From: Sediminibacillus massiliensis
Lineage (GTDB): Bacteria > Bacillota > Bacilli > Bacillales > Amphibacillaceae
NCBI RefSeq assembly: GCF_900156915.1
Contig: NZ_LT732535.1
Location: forward strand, 2,615,211-2,679,210
Direction of reading: 5' to 3'
DNA: 64,000 bases
The notes below the pieces were generated by a model. The model saw nothing but the letters and a program-made list of their open reading frames with translations. It did no database searches and was not told the origin of the DNA. The position numbers were made by a program, and so were the translations under genes. Below, piece by piece: positions 1 to 9,068 of this stretch. Within the stretch, counting starts at the first letter, position 1. Each line of letters opens with the position of its first letter.

Positions 1-385
1 CCCATCGAAGACCTTTCGCTGTTCCCATAGGATAAGGAAAGCTTCGACAGCAAGACATCGCACGAAGAAAATCGTTTTTCATTTTCGAGGAGTCTGCGTG
101 TTCTGCATCCGCTGGTAGAAGTTCTATGAAATTTGGTTGGGAGTATCTCATGTTAGACATACTTTAGGACCACTTCTTACTTAATCAGAAATTCTATCCC
201 AAGCGGAGGAAAAATGCGACACTCCTGGGGGAAGAGCAGCTTCCGAAGACCCCGCAGTGAGTGCACTTTGCTCACGAGGAGGCTGAGGTGCTGCCCCCGG
301 AAAGGGAGTATTTTTCCGCAGCGACGGCTCACCACTCAATCCGAAAAGAATGGGAGGAAGCCACACCAAATTATGTCGTAGTTTA
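1..385. repeat. Dispersed non-coding repeat, copy 1
   Basis: No credible gene lies in the first 431 bases. Bases about 140-385 match copy 2 at 11785-12180: both hold CATGTTAGACA, AATCAGAAA, AAAAATGCGA, GAAGACCCCGCAGTGA, GAGTATTTTTCCGCAGCG and CACTCAATCCGAAAAG-type blocks in the same order. Bases about 1-110 match copy 3 near 63690 in inverted orientation (AGGAGTCTGCGTGTTCTGC against its complement). The small minus-strand reading frame across 181-369 is a by-product of the repeat. Elements like this are scattered between genes in Bacillaceae genomes; no transposase is present. Confidence 0.7.
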
Positions 386-431
386 TCTATTATGCGATGC
401 GTATTAACAAAGAGAACAACACCTGTATTTT

Positions 432-1628
432 TTAATAAGGTTGGGATAATGACAGGCCTGTTTTTAGGCTGGCGGCGAGTGACAATAGTCTTTTATCTTG
501 ATTTTTTCCGGCAATGATAGATAGTCCAAGCGGCTGCCCTTTTATTGTTGCAATAGGGATTGTTACTTGCGGGAGCCCAGCCAGACCAGCTATGCACGAT
601 AACTGCATCGTCCGGGTCCGCCTGTCTTCGAGTTCCGCGGTGGTTAAATTCCGATGAGGAGCTGGACCGGACGCGGTAGGAATGATCAGTAATCCGTGAT
701 CATCCAAGAGGGCTTCCAGACGTTCTGTTATTTGTTCTCTCAACAAAAACCGATCCTCATGCTCCTCTTCCCTCAAAGTACTTGTCCAGGCAAATCGTTC
801 TGCTATACCAGGCCCGAATTCAGGGCTCTCTTTTTCTATCCATTCGCCATGTGCCTGCCATATCTCCAGGCCTTGAATAATTCGAAAAGTCTCCGCCCAT
901 TTATCCAATCCTTCGTCTGAGATGTTTATGGATTCTGATTTACTGATAGTGTTTTCCACTAAAGGAATGTATCCCCTAAGAACCTGATGGACTTCCTCCT
1001 CCAACAGTTCCCATGCGTCTTCCGCAAAATATACCCGCTTAAACTCCTCCTTCACATCAGCGGCTTTGCCCTCAAGCAGGACATCGCCAACCTTCATCAA
1101 CAATTCCGGATCATTCGACATCCAGCCGACTGTGTCAAAGCTTTCGGCAAGCGGAATTACCCCTTCTATGTCCACCAGTCCGTGTGTAGGCCGTATGCCG
1201 TACAGTCCGCAATAAGCAGAAGGAATCCGCACAGATCCCCCCGTATCGGTACCCAGTGCAAAGTCGACTAGATCTCCGGCCGCTGCTGAAGCGGATCCAC
1301 TTGAGGAACCTCCAGGGATTAAATCTGGAGCTTTTGGATTCACAGGCGTCCCATAAAAGTGGTTTTCCCCGTTCAAACTGTACATGATTTCATCGGTATG
1401 GGTGGTTCCTGTCATTACTGCTCCTTCAACCAGCAATTGGTCAATCACAATAGCGTTCTTGGACGAAGGGATATGTGTTTTATGCCAATCAGGATTTCCA
1501 GCTGTATTTGTATAGCCTTTAATCGAAAATACGTCTTTAACTGCAAATGAATAACCAGTCAATTCACCGTTTCCTTTTGGCTCAAGCCTCAGCTTTTCAT
1601 CGACAAAAGCATTCAATTTATCCACCAT
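432..1628 (-). CDS. Amidase, amidase-signature family
   Basis: A 398-residue amidase-signature hydrolase. The Ser-cisSer-Lys catalytic triad is visible: Lys31 in AVKDVF, Ser108 at the start of the GGSSSGSA loop, and Ser132 in DTGGSVRIPSAYCG. It should hydrolyse a carboxamide in the cytosol. The length suits a single-domain amidase of the AtzE/AMI1 kind and is too short for allophanate hydrolase with its extra C-terminal domain. It is preceded by AAGGAGAGG and lies 43 bases after pucE, so it probably ends the xanthine dehydrogenase operon. That placement suggests a substrate from purine breakdown, such as a ureido or carbamoyl compound. Family assignment is firm; the substrate is inference. 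Confidence 0.85.
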   Translation of the reverse strand: MVDKLNAFVDEKLRLEPKGNGELTGYSFAVKDVFSIKGYTNTAGNPDWHKTHIPSSKNAIVIDQLLVEGAVMTGTTHTDEIMYSLNGENHFYGTPVNPKAPDLIPGGSSSGSASAAAGDLVDFALGTDTGGSVRIPSAYCGLYGIRPTHGLVDIEGVIPLAESFDTVGWMSNDPELLMKVGDVLLEGKAADVKEEFKRVYFAEDAWELLEEEVHQVLRGYIPLVENTISKSESINISDEGLDKWAETFRIIQGLEIWQAHGEWIEKESPEFGPGIAERFAWTSTLREEEHEDRFLLREQITERLEALLDDHGLLIIPTASGPAPHRNLTTAELEDRRTRTMQLSCIAGLAGLPQVTIPIATIKGQPLGLSIIAGKNQDKRLLSLAASLKTGLSLSQPY

Positions 1629-1671
1629 ATACTATTCACCTCTCCTTATTTTAACCTTGTTTCTATTACAC

Positions 1672-2181
1672 TTACTTCCTCTGCTCCGACAATCTTTTGA
1701 CTGCCCGGATAATCCCACCGTAACCAGTACATCTGCACAAATTCCCTGACAGATGTTCTTTTATTTCTTCGTCTGAAGGAGACAGGTTCTCATCTAATAG
1801 CGACTTAACGGCCATGATCATTCCAGAAGTACAGTATCCGCATTGGAACCCGCCTTCTTCCAGAAAGGCTTGCTGAATTAGATCCAGTTCACTATCTCTT
1901 TTCAAACCTTCAATAGTGGTTATTTCCGCATTATCAACTTGATAAGCCATCAATAGACATGAGTTGATGACCATCCCATCCATCAAAACGGAGCAGGCCC
2001 CACACCGGCCGATTCCACACGATATCTTAGTGCCAGTCACCTTCAATTCGTCACGAAGTATATCGACAAGACGAAGGGTCGGCGATACATGCAGTTCCAC
2101 ACATTTTTGATTCAGCGTGAAAGATATAGCTATTTTCGACACAGCTCCTGCCTGCACGCTTACTGTTTTACTGTGTTCCAT
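1672..2181 (-). CDS. pucE: Xanthine dehydrogenase, [2Fe-2S] subunit
   Basis: The 169-residue iron-sulfur subunit of a three-subunit xanthine dehydrogenase, which passes electrons from the molybdenum site to FAD. The plant-type ferredoxin half holds CGIGRCGACSV and a later cysteine in NSCLLMAYQ. The second cluster domain holds CGYCTSGM and NLCRCTGYGG. Eight cluster cysteines are therefore in place. An N-terminal tail of about 15 residues precedes the ferredoxin fold. The gene starts inside the last 22 bases of pucD, which implies translational coupling. Order and size agree with Bacillus subtilis PucE (about 173 residues). Confidence 0.93.
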   Translation of the reverse strand: MEHSKTVSVQAGAVSKIAISFTLNQKCVELHVSPTLRLVDILRDELKVTGTKISCGIGRCGACSVLMDGMVINSCLLMAYQVDNAEITTIEGLKRDSELDLIQQAFLEEGGFQCGYCTSGMIMAVKSLLDENLSPSDEEIKEHLSGNLCRCTGYGGIIRAVKRLSEQRK

Positions 2182-4421
2182 TCAACCAGCCCCCTCTCAC
2201 TGACTGCCTGAAGTATTTCTTCCGAGGATACCGGAAGCCGGCACGGCCAATACCCAATCGCATCGTGGATTGCTTTTGCGATAGCCGGCGCTACTGCCAC
2301 CGAGCCAATTTCTCCAACTCCTCTAGGCCCATACGGATCACCTTCTGCCAATCGTTCAATAGCCTCTACTTCCATACCAAACGGGATATCCGAAATACTG
2401 GGTATCAAATATGCATCGAGGTTTTCTGTTACATAGCTCCCTTTATCCATGACAGCATCCTCCATTAAGGAAAAGCCGAGCGCCATTACCCCTCCTCCTT
2501 CGATCTGCCCCCTGTAGCCAATCGGATTCACGACCGGTCCTGCAGAAATAGACTGGTCCAGATTGATTACTTTAACCTTGCCCGTTAACAAGTCCACCTC
2601 TACTTGAACAAATACACCGGCAAAAGAATAAAGAAAATGACCGGAATCCACGGCATCTGGTGTTGTCGGAAAGTCGAAGTTCGTCGATATAACTAGGGGA
2701 TCAGAACGGAATCCGTTCGCCAATTCCTGATAAGTGATAATAATAGAGAAATTATTTGCCTGGGAAACGACCCCACCGTGTCCAAGATGAAGGTAATCTT
2801 TCGGTACACCAGTCAACTCGGAAGCCATCTGCAGCATTTGCCGTTGAAACGGTCCCTTTAGCCGTTGGACTGCATGCCATACCATGCTGGTTCCTCGGGA
2901 GGCTGTCGTAGAGCCAGTGTGCGGGACAAGCTCCGTATCCCCAATTACAATCGCAAGATCTTCCGCCGCACAGCCCATTTCTTCGGTGGCAATTGTTTCG
3001 ATTACTCCTAAAATACCTTGGCCCACTTCTTCGAATCCAAAAGCAATTTCAATTTTCCCTTCTTTGTTCAAGGAGATGCGCCCCCCTGCCGGATCGAGTC
3101 GTCCGTATCCCAAACCTCCCCCATGCATTGTGATTGCGGTACCAGTACCCCTTTTTATCCACCGACTCTCCTGTATCTCATTCTCTTTTTTTGTTTCAAG
3201 CCTGTGTTTAACGGACTCTAAAACGTCAGCTGCACCATTTGTTTCAGCAATTCGCTGTCCTAATGGTCCCCTGTCATGCGATTTACGCAAATTGATTTTT
3301 CGGAATTCCAAGGGATTCATCGCCAATTTCTCTGCGAGTCTGTCCATTTGCCCTTCTAACGCAAAAGTGATCTGATTACCGCCAAACCCCCTGAACTCTC
3401 CAGCCACTCCGTTATTGGTGAAAACCGATATTCCTTCTGTATCGATATGCGGAATCATATAAGGTCCCGCAGCATGCTCAACAGCAAATTCTAAAATGGC
3501 CGGTCCTAAAGTAGAATATGCTCCTGTATCAGCATAAATCCTGACTTTGTGTGCGAGCAATTTCCCGTCTTTACCCACGCCTGTCTTCATGGTGATTTTC
3601 ATTGGATGACGTTTGAGTCCTGATATTACTGACTCCTTTCTGGTTTGGTGGATCTTGACAGGAGATCCTGTTTTTAATGCCAAAAGTGCGCCGTATGGTT
3701 GAATATTCAATTCATCTTTGCCACCGAATGAGCCGCCGATCGGACTCGAGATGATTCGGATTTTTTCTTCTGGAATAGCCAGGATCCTTGATAACTGGAA
3801 ACGATCTTTATATCCATGTTGTGTACCGACATAAACGGTAATTCCTCCCCCTGGTTCCGGTACAATCACCCCACCCTCTGTTTCCATGTATGCGTGCATC
3901 TGTCTTGGGGTTTCGTATGTCTCTTCTACTATTAACGCACAGTCGCTGAAACCTTCATCGATATTTCCACTTTTAAATCCAGCTTGGTGGAGAATGTTAC
4001 CATCAGGATGAAGAGAGGGAGCGCCCGGTGTCAATGCTTTAAGCGGATCATCCAATACTTCGAGGGGTGCATATTCCACCTCAATTAAACTTAAAGCCTG
4101 CTCCGCGTTGGCTACTGAATCTGCTGCGACCGCAGCAACTGCGTCACCTACATAACGGACTCTGTCCTGACAAAGCACCGGCTGATCCGGTGTAATGATG
4201 CCATAACCATTCAGTCCAGGTATATCTTTATATGTGATGACGGCGTGAACACCTGGCAGATTTTCCGCACGTTCTGTATTGATAGAGATGATATCCGCAT
4301 GAGGAAAGGAACTTCGCAAAATTTTTCCGTACAACATACCGGGAAAAGAGAGATCTGTAAGGTATTTCAATTCCCCCGTTACCTTCGCACGGCCATCCGG
4401 ACGTATTCTCTTTGCATTCAT
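2160..4421 (-). CDS. pucD: Xanthine dehydrogenase, molybdopterin-binding catalytic subunit
   Basis: The 753-residue large subunit that binds molybdopterin and oxidises hypoxanthine and xanthine to urate. The N-terminal domain (RPDGRAKVTGELKY, near residue 7) is the aldehyde oxidase/xanthine dehydrogenase a/b hammerhead. Cofactor-binding loops are seen as GGSFGGKDE and GEFRGFGGNQ. The catalytic glutamate is in the C-terminal RGVGE motif (about Glu704). The length matches PucD (745 residues) and other CoxL-type subunits. It follows pucC with a 15-base gap and overlaps pucE. Xanthine specificity comes from operon context; other purine-type heterocycles cannot be excluded. Confidence 0.93.
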   Translation of the reverse strand: MNAKRIRPDGRAKVTGELKYLTDLSFPGMLYGKILRSSFPHADIISINTERAENLPGVHAVITYKDIPGLNGYGIITPDQPVLCQDRVRYVGDAVAAVAADSVANAEQALSLIEVEYAPLEVLDDPLKALTPGAPSLHPDGNILHQAGFKSGNIDEGFSDCALIVEETYETPRQMHAYMETEGGVIVPEPGGGITVYVGTQHGYKDRFQLSRILAIPEEKIRIISSPIGGSFGGKDELNIQPYGALLALKTGSPVKIHQTRKESVISGLKRHPMKITMKTGVGKDGKLLAHKVRIYADTGAYSTLGPAILEFAVEHAAGPYMIPHIDTEGISVFTNNGVAGEFRGFGGNQITFALEGQMDRLAEKLAMNPLEFRKINLRKSHDRGPLGQRIAETNGAADVLESVKHRLETKKENEIQESRWIKRGTGTAITMHGGGLGYGRLDPAGGRISLNKEGKIEIAFGFEEVGQGILGVIETIATEEMGCAAEDLAIVIGDTELVPHTGSTTASRGTSMVWHAVQRLKGPFQRQMLQMASELTGVPKDYLHLGHGGVVSQANNFSIIITYQELANGFRSDPLVISTNFDFPTTPDAVDSGHFLYSFAGVFVQVEVDLLTGKVKVINLDQSISAGPVVNPIGYRGQIEGGGVMALGFSLMEDAVMDKGSYVTENLDAYLIPSISDIPFGMEVEAIERLAEGDPYGPRGVGEIGSVAVAPAIAKAIHDAIGYWPCRLPVSSEEILQAVSERGLVEWNTVKQ

Positions 4422-4436
4422 TTTGCCATCCCCTCT

Positions 4437-5333
4437 CTATTCTTCCTGAAATTGCACAAATGCTGAACAAATCAAATTTGCAGCTGTGGTTTTTCGATAA
4501 TCACCAGATACAAACGGATCGGATGCTGGATTGAATTCAGTGAACACCTGTTGATATATCTCCGTCAGCACTCGCTCGGTAAGTTTCTTGCCAATAAGAT
4601 ATTCTTCTATTTTTATCAGACGAAGAGGCTTGTTTGTACCACCGCCGACCGCAATTCGGGCAACGGTTGCTTCATTTTCAATATTCTGACAATGATAAAT
4701 GGAGGTCGTCACCAAAGAAGGTATAAAAGATTCTCTCCTCCCTACCTTTCTATAAAAGTTTAATTCTCGAACCGCTTTTGTACGCTCCGGCAACAGTATT
4801 GATAACAGAAGAGTATCTTCTTTTTTCATCAAATAGTTTTCCAGTGAGTCGGTTTGTATATAAGCTCCGTCATACCAGGATACCCGAGCGTCCAATGCCA
4901 ATAATCCCGGTATTGTATCTCCGATGCCGTAGCAAATATTCCCCGAAATGGTTGCCCTGTTTCGCACAGCCGTTGAAGCTACCTCTTTTACTGCCTTGTA
5001 AAAGATAGAGTAACTATCACTTATTAACCGGTCTTTCAGACATTCAGACAGAGTTGTCATAGCTCCAATTCGTAAAAACCCTCTGTCTGTATATATTTTC
5101 TCGATCCCTTTCAAGCCCTTGATTCTTTCCAGGCTGACAAGATGTGCAGGAAATTGCTTACCCTGTTCTCTTTGCAACTGCATAAGGGTGCCCCCGGCGA
5201 TATATTCAGAGGAACCGCCTAATGCCTTTTTCATATCCCATGCTTCTTCAACGGTTCCCGGTAGGTGTACAGTCGTTGTTAAAGTGGATGCAGTGCTGGT
5301 GGGTGTCAGTAATTCGTTAACTTCCTTACCCAT
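4437..5333 (-). CDS. pucC: Xanthine dehydrogenase, FAD-binding subunit
   Basis: The 298-residue flavin subunit (FAD_binding_5/CO dehydrogenase medium-subunit family). The FAD pyrophosphate loop is AGGTLMQLQ near residue 46 and a second flavin-binding segment is ATISGNICYGIGDT. The C-terminal third corresponds to the CO_deh_flav_C domain (FYRKVGRRESFIPSLVT, VGGGTNKPLRL). It starts with ATG 7 bases after GGAGGAGG and overlaps pucB by 28 bases. It is slightly longer than B. subtilis PucC (277 residues), mostly from a Thr/Ser-rich N-terminal tail. Confidence 0.9.
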   Translation of the reverse strand: MGKEVNELLTPTSTASTLTTTVHLPGTVEEAWDMKKALGGSSEYIAGGTLMQLQREQGKQFPAHLVSLERIKGLKGIEKIYTDRGFLRIGAMTTLSECLKDRLISDSYSIFYKAVKEVASTAVRNRATISGNICYGIGDTIPGLLALDARVSWYDGAYIQTDSLENYLMKKEDTLLLSILLPERTKAVRELNFYRKVGRRESFIPSLVTTSIYHCQNIENEATVARIAVGGGTNKPLRLIKIEEYLIGKKLTERVLTEIYQQVFTEFNPASDPFVSGDYRKTTAANLICSAFVQFQEE

Positions 5334-5938
5334 TTGTAATCCTCCTCCGTATCCACGTCATAAAAACCTCTCCCATCTTCGTAATTGATAATCTGTCCTG
5401 TATCCTGTCTGCGTAGCACGGCCCTGGCTCCTTCATCACCTTTTATTTGTCGAAGTACGGGGAAAAACAAGTCTGTAAACAGGATGGGCGGCTGAGTTTT
5501 TCCATCATATTTTGAAGCGATAAATCGTGTACTCCTAGGATTAGTTTGATAACAGACTAACAATTGATCAATCATCCTGGTTTCAATCAACGGTTGATCC
5601 GCAAGAAGGATAACCACACCGTCGGCGCCGAGGTTCACCGCCTCTTCCAAACCGCACTTGATGGAAAACGACTGGCCTTTTTCAGCTTCATCACAAATGA
5701 TGGGAGTCCATTTATGCTTATATTTATCAGAAAACAACACATCATCCATCCATGCCAGAGAATCTTTTCTTCGGACAACCACAATAATCCCGTCAAGGTT
5801 TGACTCGAGAGCGGCGATTAACGACCTGCTCCCTATCGTTGTTTTCCCGATCGGTAGGTAAAGTTTATTACAGCCCATCCGGCTGCTTTTTCCAGCGGCC
5901 AGGTAAATGCCAAACAATCGGGGTCCATTCATGAACAT
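5306..5938 (-). CDS. pucB: Molybdenum cofactor cytidylyltransferase-like protein PucB
   Basis: A 210-residue GT-A-fold nucleotidyltransferase of the MobA/MocA family. The N-terminal nucleotide-binding signature is LAAGKSSRMGCNKL (about residues 12-25) and the metal-binding region is LLADQPLIE. It most likely adds CMP to molybdopterin, or otherwise prepares the cofactor, for the PucCDE enzyme. It overlaps pucA by 10 bases and pucC by 28 bases, so the three are translationally coupled. Size and position match B. subtilis PucB (about 205 residues). Whether the cofactor is the cytosine dinucleotide form is an inference from family. Confidence 0.88.
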   Translation of the reverse strand: MFMNGPRLFGIYLAAGKSSRMGCNKLYLPIGKTTIGSRSLIAALESNLDGIIVVVRRKDSLAWMDDVLFSDKYKHKWTPIICDEAEKGQSFSIKCGLEEAVNLGADGVVILLADQPLIETRMIDQLLVCYQTNPRSTRFIASKYDGKTQPPILFTDLFFPVLRQIKGDEGARAVLRRQDTGQIINYEDGRGFYDVDTEEDYKWVRKLTNY

Positions 5939-6978
5939 ACAGCCCTGATCATTGGACGACTTTCTTTTCTTACTTTGATCAACTCTGCCACTATGCTGAT
6001 GGCAATCTCCTCAGGTCCTTCGGCATGAATGGACAAACCAATCGGGGAGATGACATTGTCAGGGAGTTCCCTTACACCAAGCACACGCTTTGCTCTCTGT
6101 TCAGAACCAAGTATTCCAAGATACCGGAACTTCTTGTCTTTTAAAACGGATAACAGCTCTTTGTCCTTCTGGAAATTATGCGTAAGAATGACTACAAAAT
6201 CCCGTGGATGGAGATCCAGTTTACTTAGCGCCTTTACCGGAAAGTCAACGATAAGCCTGGCTGCGGTAGGAAAGCTGTTTTCATTGCACAATGCCGGTCT
6301 CCAGTCAGATACAGTAACAGAAAAACCCGCTTGTGTTGCTATCCCAACTAACGGAACAGCGTCCATGCCAGCACCAAAAACGATTAACCTGGGTTTCGGT
6401 TCATAATGATGAACATATACATCCTTGTTAGAGGAAAACAGGTGCTTTCTCCCGTTTCCAGCAGATCCGTTTACCACTTCAGAGATTAATAGATTTGTTT
6501 CGCTTGGTAAATCAGCTTTCTCCCAGGTTCCGAATGTATGACCATCCTCTGATATATATAGAAACTCTCCCATCTCTTTAAAAGGAGCAATTTGTTTAAT
6601 CATTGTGACACTTTTTCCCTGGTTCAAGTTTTCCTGCAGCTGCTTATAATAACTGCGCATCTGTTTGTTAACCGGTTCTACCAAAACATGGATAAGTCCA
6701 TTACAGCCCGAACCTTCTCCCCAGGAAAATTCATCTCCACCTTTCATGTCATAAACAATCACTTCAGGATTACTTCCCAGCCCTTGGCTGATTCTCGCTT
6801 CTAGGTCCTCCTCCAAACAGCCTGCACTCAATAAACCAGACCGGGAACCATCAAGTCGAAAGAACATGCACGCACCTTCTTTTTTATACGCCGATCCTTC
6901 AACATGGATAACGGTAGCAAGTACTCCGTCAGCTTCACATGCTTGTAATTCTTCAAGGATTTGATGCATATCTTCCAT
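5929..6978 (-). CDS. pucA: XdhC/CoxI-family xanthine dehydrogenase maturation protein PucA
   Basis: A 349-residue protein of the XdhC/CoxI family, which guards and inserts sulfurated molybdenum cofactor into xanthine dehydrogenase. The N-terminal XdhC/CoxI domain shows ATVIHVEGSAYKKEGACM and SAGCLEEDLEARI. The C-terminal Rossmann-type XdhC_C domain shows RLIVFGAGMDAVPLVGIA, VSDWRPALC and VILTHNFQKD. It is the first gene of the puc operon. The ATG follows AAGGAGATACTGAA, a good ribosome binding site. A puc promoter can be drawn upstream as TTGAAC, 17 bases, CATTAT. It is a little longer than B. subtilis PucA (330 residues). Confidence 0.9.
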   Translation of the reverse strand: MEDMHQILEELQACEADGVLATVIHVEGSAYKKEGACMFFRLDGSRSGLLSAGCLEEDLEARISQGLGSNPEVIVYDMKGGDEFSWGEGSGCNGLIHVLVEPVNKQMRSYYKQLQENLNQGKSVTMIKQIAPFKEMGEFLYISEDGHTFGTWEKADLPSETNLLISEVVNGSAGNGRKHLFSSNKDVYVHHYEPKPRLIVFGAGMDAVPLVGIATQAGFSVTVSDWRPALCNENSFPTAARLIVDFPVKALSKLDLHPRDFVVILTHNFQKDKELLSVLKDKKFRYLGILGSEQRAKRVLGVRELPDNVISPIGLSIHAEGPEEIAISIVAELIKVRKESRPMIRAVCS

Positions 6979-7077
6979 TTCAGTATCTCCTTTTCAAAGA
7001 TAGTTGTCATAAATACTCCCTAACCATTCTTATTTATTGACTAATAATGGAACAAATTCCCCTTAGGTTCAATCTTC

Positions 7078-7096
7078 TTGTAAGATATGCTTACAA
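7078..7096. promoter_or_regulatory. Inverted repeat upstream of the puc promoter
   Basis: TTGTAAG-N5-CTTACAA is a perfect 7-base dyad lying just upstream of a possible minus-strand promoter for pucA (TTGAAC, 17 bases, CATTAT). The position immediately upstream of the -35 hexamer suits an activator. It does not match the published B. subtilis PucR box. The factor is unknown. Confidence 0.4.
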
Positions 7097-7103
7097 ATAT
7101 ATG

Positions 7104-7146
7104 GTAAATAAACGAAAGAGCTGCAAATTTCACAGCTCCGTTCGTT
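7104..7146 (-). terminator. Rho-independent terminator after the ABC importer operon
   Basis: On the minus strand AACGAACGGAGCTG pairs across a 9-base loop with CAGCTCTTTCGTT, followed by a TTTATTT tail. It sits just downstream of the substrate-binding protein gene and separates that operon from puc. Confidence 0.75.
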
Positions 7147-7157
7147 CTCATCAACCA

Positions 7158-8180
7158 TCATTCAGGAAGATATTCTGTTGTAAATATGTCGGAAGCTTCG
7201 AACTCTTCCTCTAGCAGTCCCAGTTCAAGCAGCTGATCAATCAATGTTGCCCAGCGCTCTTCCGTCATATAACCAACGCCATGTTCTTCGGCATCCCTGC
7301 CATAAATAAATTCTTCCTGGGTTTCTTGTTCAAACTGGAGGGCTTCATAAGAAATATCCGGATTTTCTCCATTGATCACTTCTGTTATTTCATCAGGTGA
7401 TTCTTTATAATAATCCCAGCCTTCCACAAATGCCTTCACAAACTTTTCAACAGTCGCTTCATTTTCTGCTAAGTAATCTTTCGTCACATAAAGGACAATA
7501 TTGTAAGGATCATATCCAGCATCCGAAATTAGCTTTGTTTCTGTTTCAATACCTTCCTCATCCATGAAATAGGGTTCCGATGTGACGAACGCCTGGCTCA
7601 CTGATTCAGGATCTTCGATAAAATTGACGTGCTGCCCGGAATAGGCTAATTCTTCTACATCTCCTAGATCATATTGATTGTTCAAGTAGTCCCAGTATGT
7701 AATACCAGGCTGGATATATGCGGTCCGTCCGTTCAGCTCCTCAAATTCGTCGATACCTTTCCCTTCATGGAACATTAATGCTTGTGGACTTCCTTGCATG
7801 GCAGCGGCTACTGCAACCAGTTCAATCCCTTCATTTCTTGCGATAACCAGCTGATCGGCATGTGCAAGGCCAAACTCTGAACTGCCGGACGCAACCATTT
7901 GAATGGAAGAAACTTGCGGGCCACCTGGCTCTATTGTTACGTCCAAACCATTTTCTTCAAAATACCCTTGTTCCTGTGCAGCAAATACACCTCCATGTTG
8001 CGCTTTTTCAAACCAGTTGAGTACCAATTTAACCGATTTTGTTTCAGCTTCTTCTGCATTACCTTCCGTTGCTCCTGAAGCTCCATCTGCATCCTGACCG
8101 CCACATGCTGCCAACAGCAATAGAAGCAATGTGCTCAATAGAAATAAATATTTCTTTTTAACTCCCGCTAATTTACCCAT
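7158..8180 (-). CDS. ABC importer substrate-binding lipoprotein, NMT1/THI5-like
   Basis: A secreted lipoprotein of about 340 residues that should bind the ligand for the importer encoded just upstream. The signal peptide is positively charged, then LLLLLL, then the lipobox LLAACGG, so the mature protein is anchored through its cysteine. After an acidic linker the NMT1/THI5 fold begins with VKLVLNWFEKAQHGG, the segment typical of pyrimidine and sulfonate binding proteins. I place the start at ATG 8180, which follows AAAGGGGAAAACGA. An upstream in-frame GTG at 8204 would put that ribosome site inside the gene. The ligand is unknown; the surrounding purine genes suggest a nucleobase or related ring compound. 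Confidence 0.85.
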   Translation of the reverse strand: MGKLAGVKKKYLFLLSTLLLLLLAACGGQDADGASGATEGNAEEAETKSVKLVLNWFEKAQHGGVFAAQEQGYFEENGLDVTIEPGGPQVSSIQMVASGSSEFGLAHADQLVIARNEGIELVAVAAAMQGSPQALMFHEGKGIDEFEELNGRTAYIQPGITYWDYLNNQYDLGDVEELAYSGQHVNFIEDPESVSQAFVTSEPYFMDEEGIETETKLISDAGYDPYNIVLYVTKDYLAENEATVEKFVKAFVEGWDYYKESPDEITEVINGENPDISYEALQFEQETQEEFIYGRDAEEHGVGYMTEERWATLIDQLLELGLLEEEFEASDIFTTEYLPE

Positions 8181-8205
8181 TCGTTTTCCCCTTTCGATAA
8201 TCACC

Positions 8206-9063
8206 TTATTTATCTGTTTTCATTGCAGACTCATGCCAAGACTTCAACATCAAGTTCGATAAGTAACTTACCAGTAAGTAAAATCCAATCCCTAAGAAAG
8301 CTGCCGCTATTCCGCAGGCAAATAAGTACGAAGTCTTCACTTGAATAGCGGCGACTGTGATGGAATAGCCGAGCCCACCTTTTCCACCGCCGATTCCTGC
8401 AATATACTCCCCGACTATCGCTCCGACAATGGACAATGTACAAGATACTTTCAATCCAGCCATCATATATGGCAAAGCAGACGGAATTCTTAATTTCCAC
8501 ATCTTCTGCCATTTGGAAGCGTTGTATAAGGTAAATAATTCATCCATGTTTTTATCAACAGAATTCAATCCCATCAAGGTGTTGGAAATAACCGGGAAAA
8601 ATCCAATCAAGAAAGAGATTACCACAATCGAGTTATATCCAGCTCCGAACCAGATAATAACGATTGGTGCGACGGCAACTACCGGGATTGTTTGAAGGAT
8701 AATCGCATATGGATATATACTTCTTTCCAGGATTTTAGAGCTGGCCAGTAACACGGAAACAGCAATACCGACTATTGCACTTAATAGAAAACCGATGACA
8801 GATTCAATAATAGTTATCTGTACAGCGGGCCACAGCAAGCTCCAATCCTCGATCGCCGCTGCCACTACATCAGTCGGTTTGGGCATAATGTAATGCTGTA
8901 AACCCAGTATGACCGGAATGGCCTGCCATAAGGCAATAAAGAGGATAAACGCTATAATAGGACCTAAGTATAACTGCTTGAAGGAAGACAAAAACTTATT
9001 CGGCTTTTCGGGCTTCTTCAAGATTTCCTGTTTCTTCGTCACTTCTGCTTGAGGCATAGACAT
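8206..9063 (-). CDS. ABC importer permease, BPD-type (SsuC/ThiX-like)
   Basis: A 285-residue inner-membrane permease with about six hydrophobic segments. The first is AFILFIALWQAIPVILGL. The cytoplasmic coupling loop shows PSALPYMMAGLKVSCTLSIVGAIVGEY, the EAA-type loop of binding-protein-dependent transporters. It belongs to the SsuC/TauC/ThiX group that pairs with NMT1/THI5 binding proteins. The ATG follows AAGGAGTAAGGAAT and lies 5 bases after the ATPase gene. It forms one three-gene operon with the ATPase and the lipoprotein. Confidence 0.88.
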   Translation of the reverse strand: MSMPQAEVTKKQEILKKPEKPNKFLSSFKQLYLGPIIAFILFIALWQAIPVILGLQHYIMPKPTDVVAAAIEDWSLLWPAVQITIIESVIGFLLSAIVGIAVSVLLASSKILERSIYPYAIILQTIPVVAVAPIVIIWFGAGYNSIVVISFLIGFFPVISNTLMGLNSVDKNMDELFTLYNASKWQKMWKLRIPSALPYMMAGLKVSCTLSIVGAIVGEYIAGIGGGKGGLGYSITVAAIQVKTSYLFACGIAAAFLGIGFYLLVSYLSNLMLKSWHESAMKTDK

Positions 9064-9068
9064 ATTCC

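Noticed and set aside
7000-7157. Possible purine or TPP riboswitch near the puc and ABC operons
   Set aside because: No conserved aptamer core was recognisable in the leaders. Dyads and a terminator account for the visible structure.
8181-8204. GTG start for the substrate-binding lipoprotein at 8204
   Set aside because: The ribosome site AAAGGGG would be inside the coding sequence. The ATG at 8180 is correctly spaced and gives a normal lipoprotein signal.
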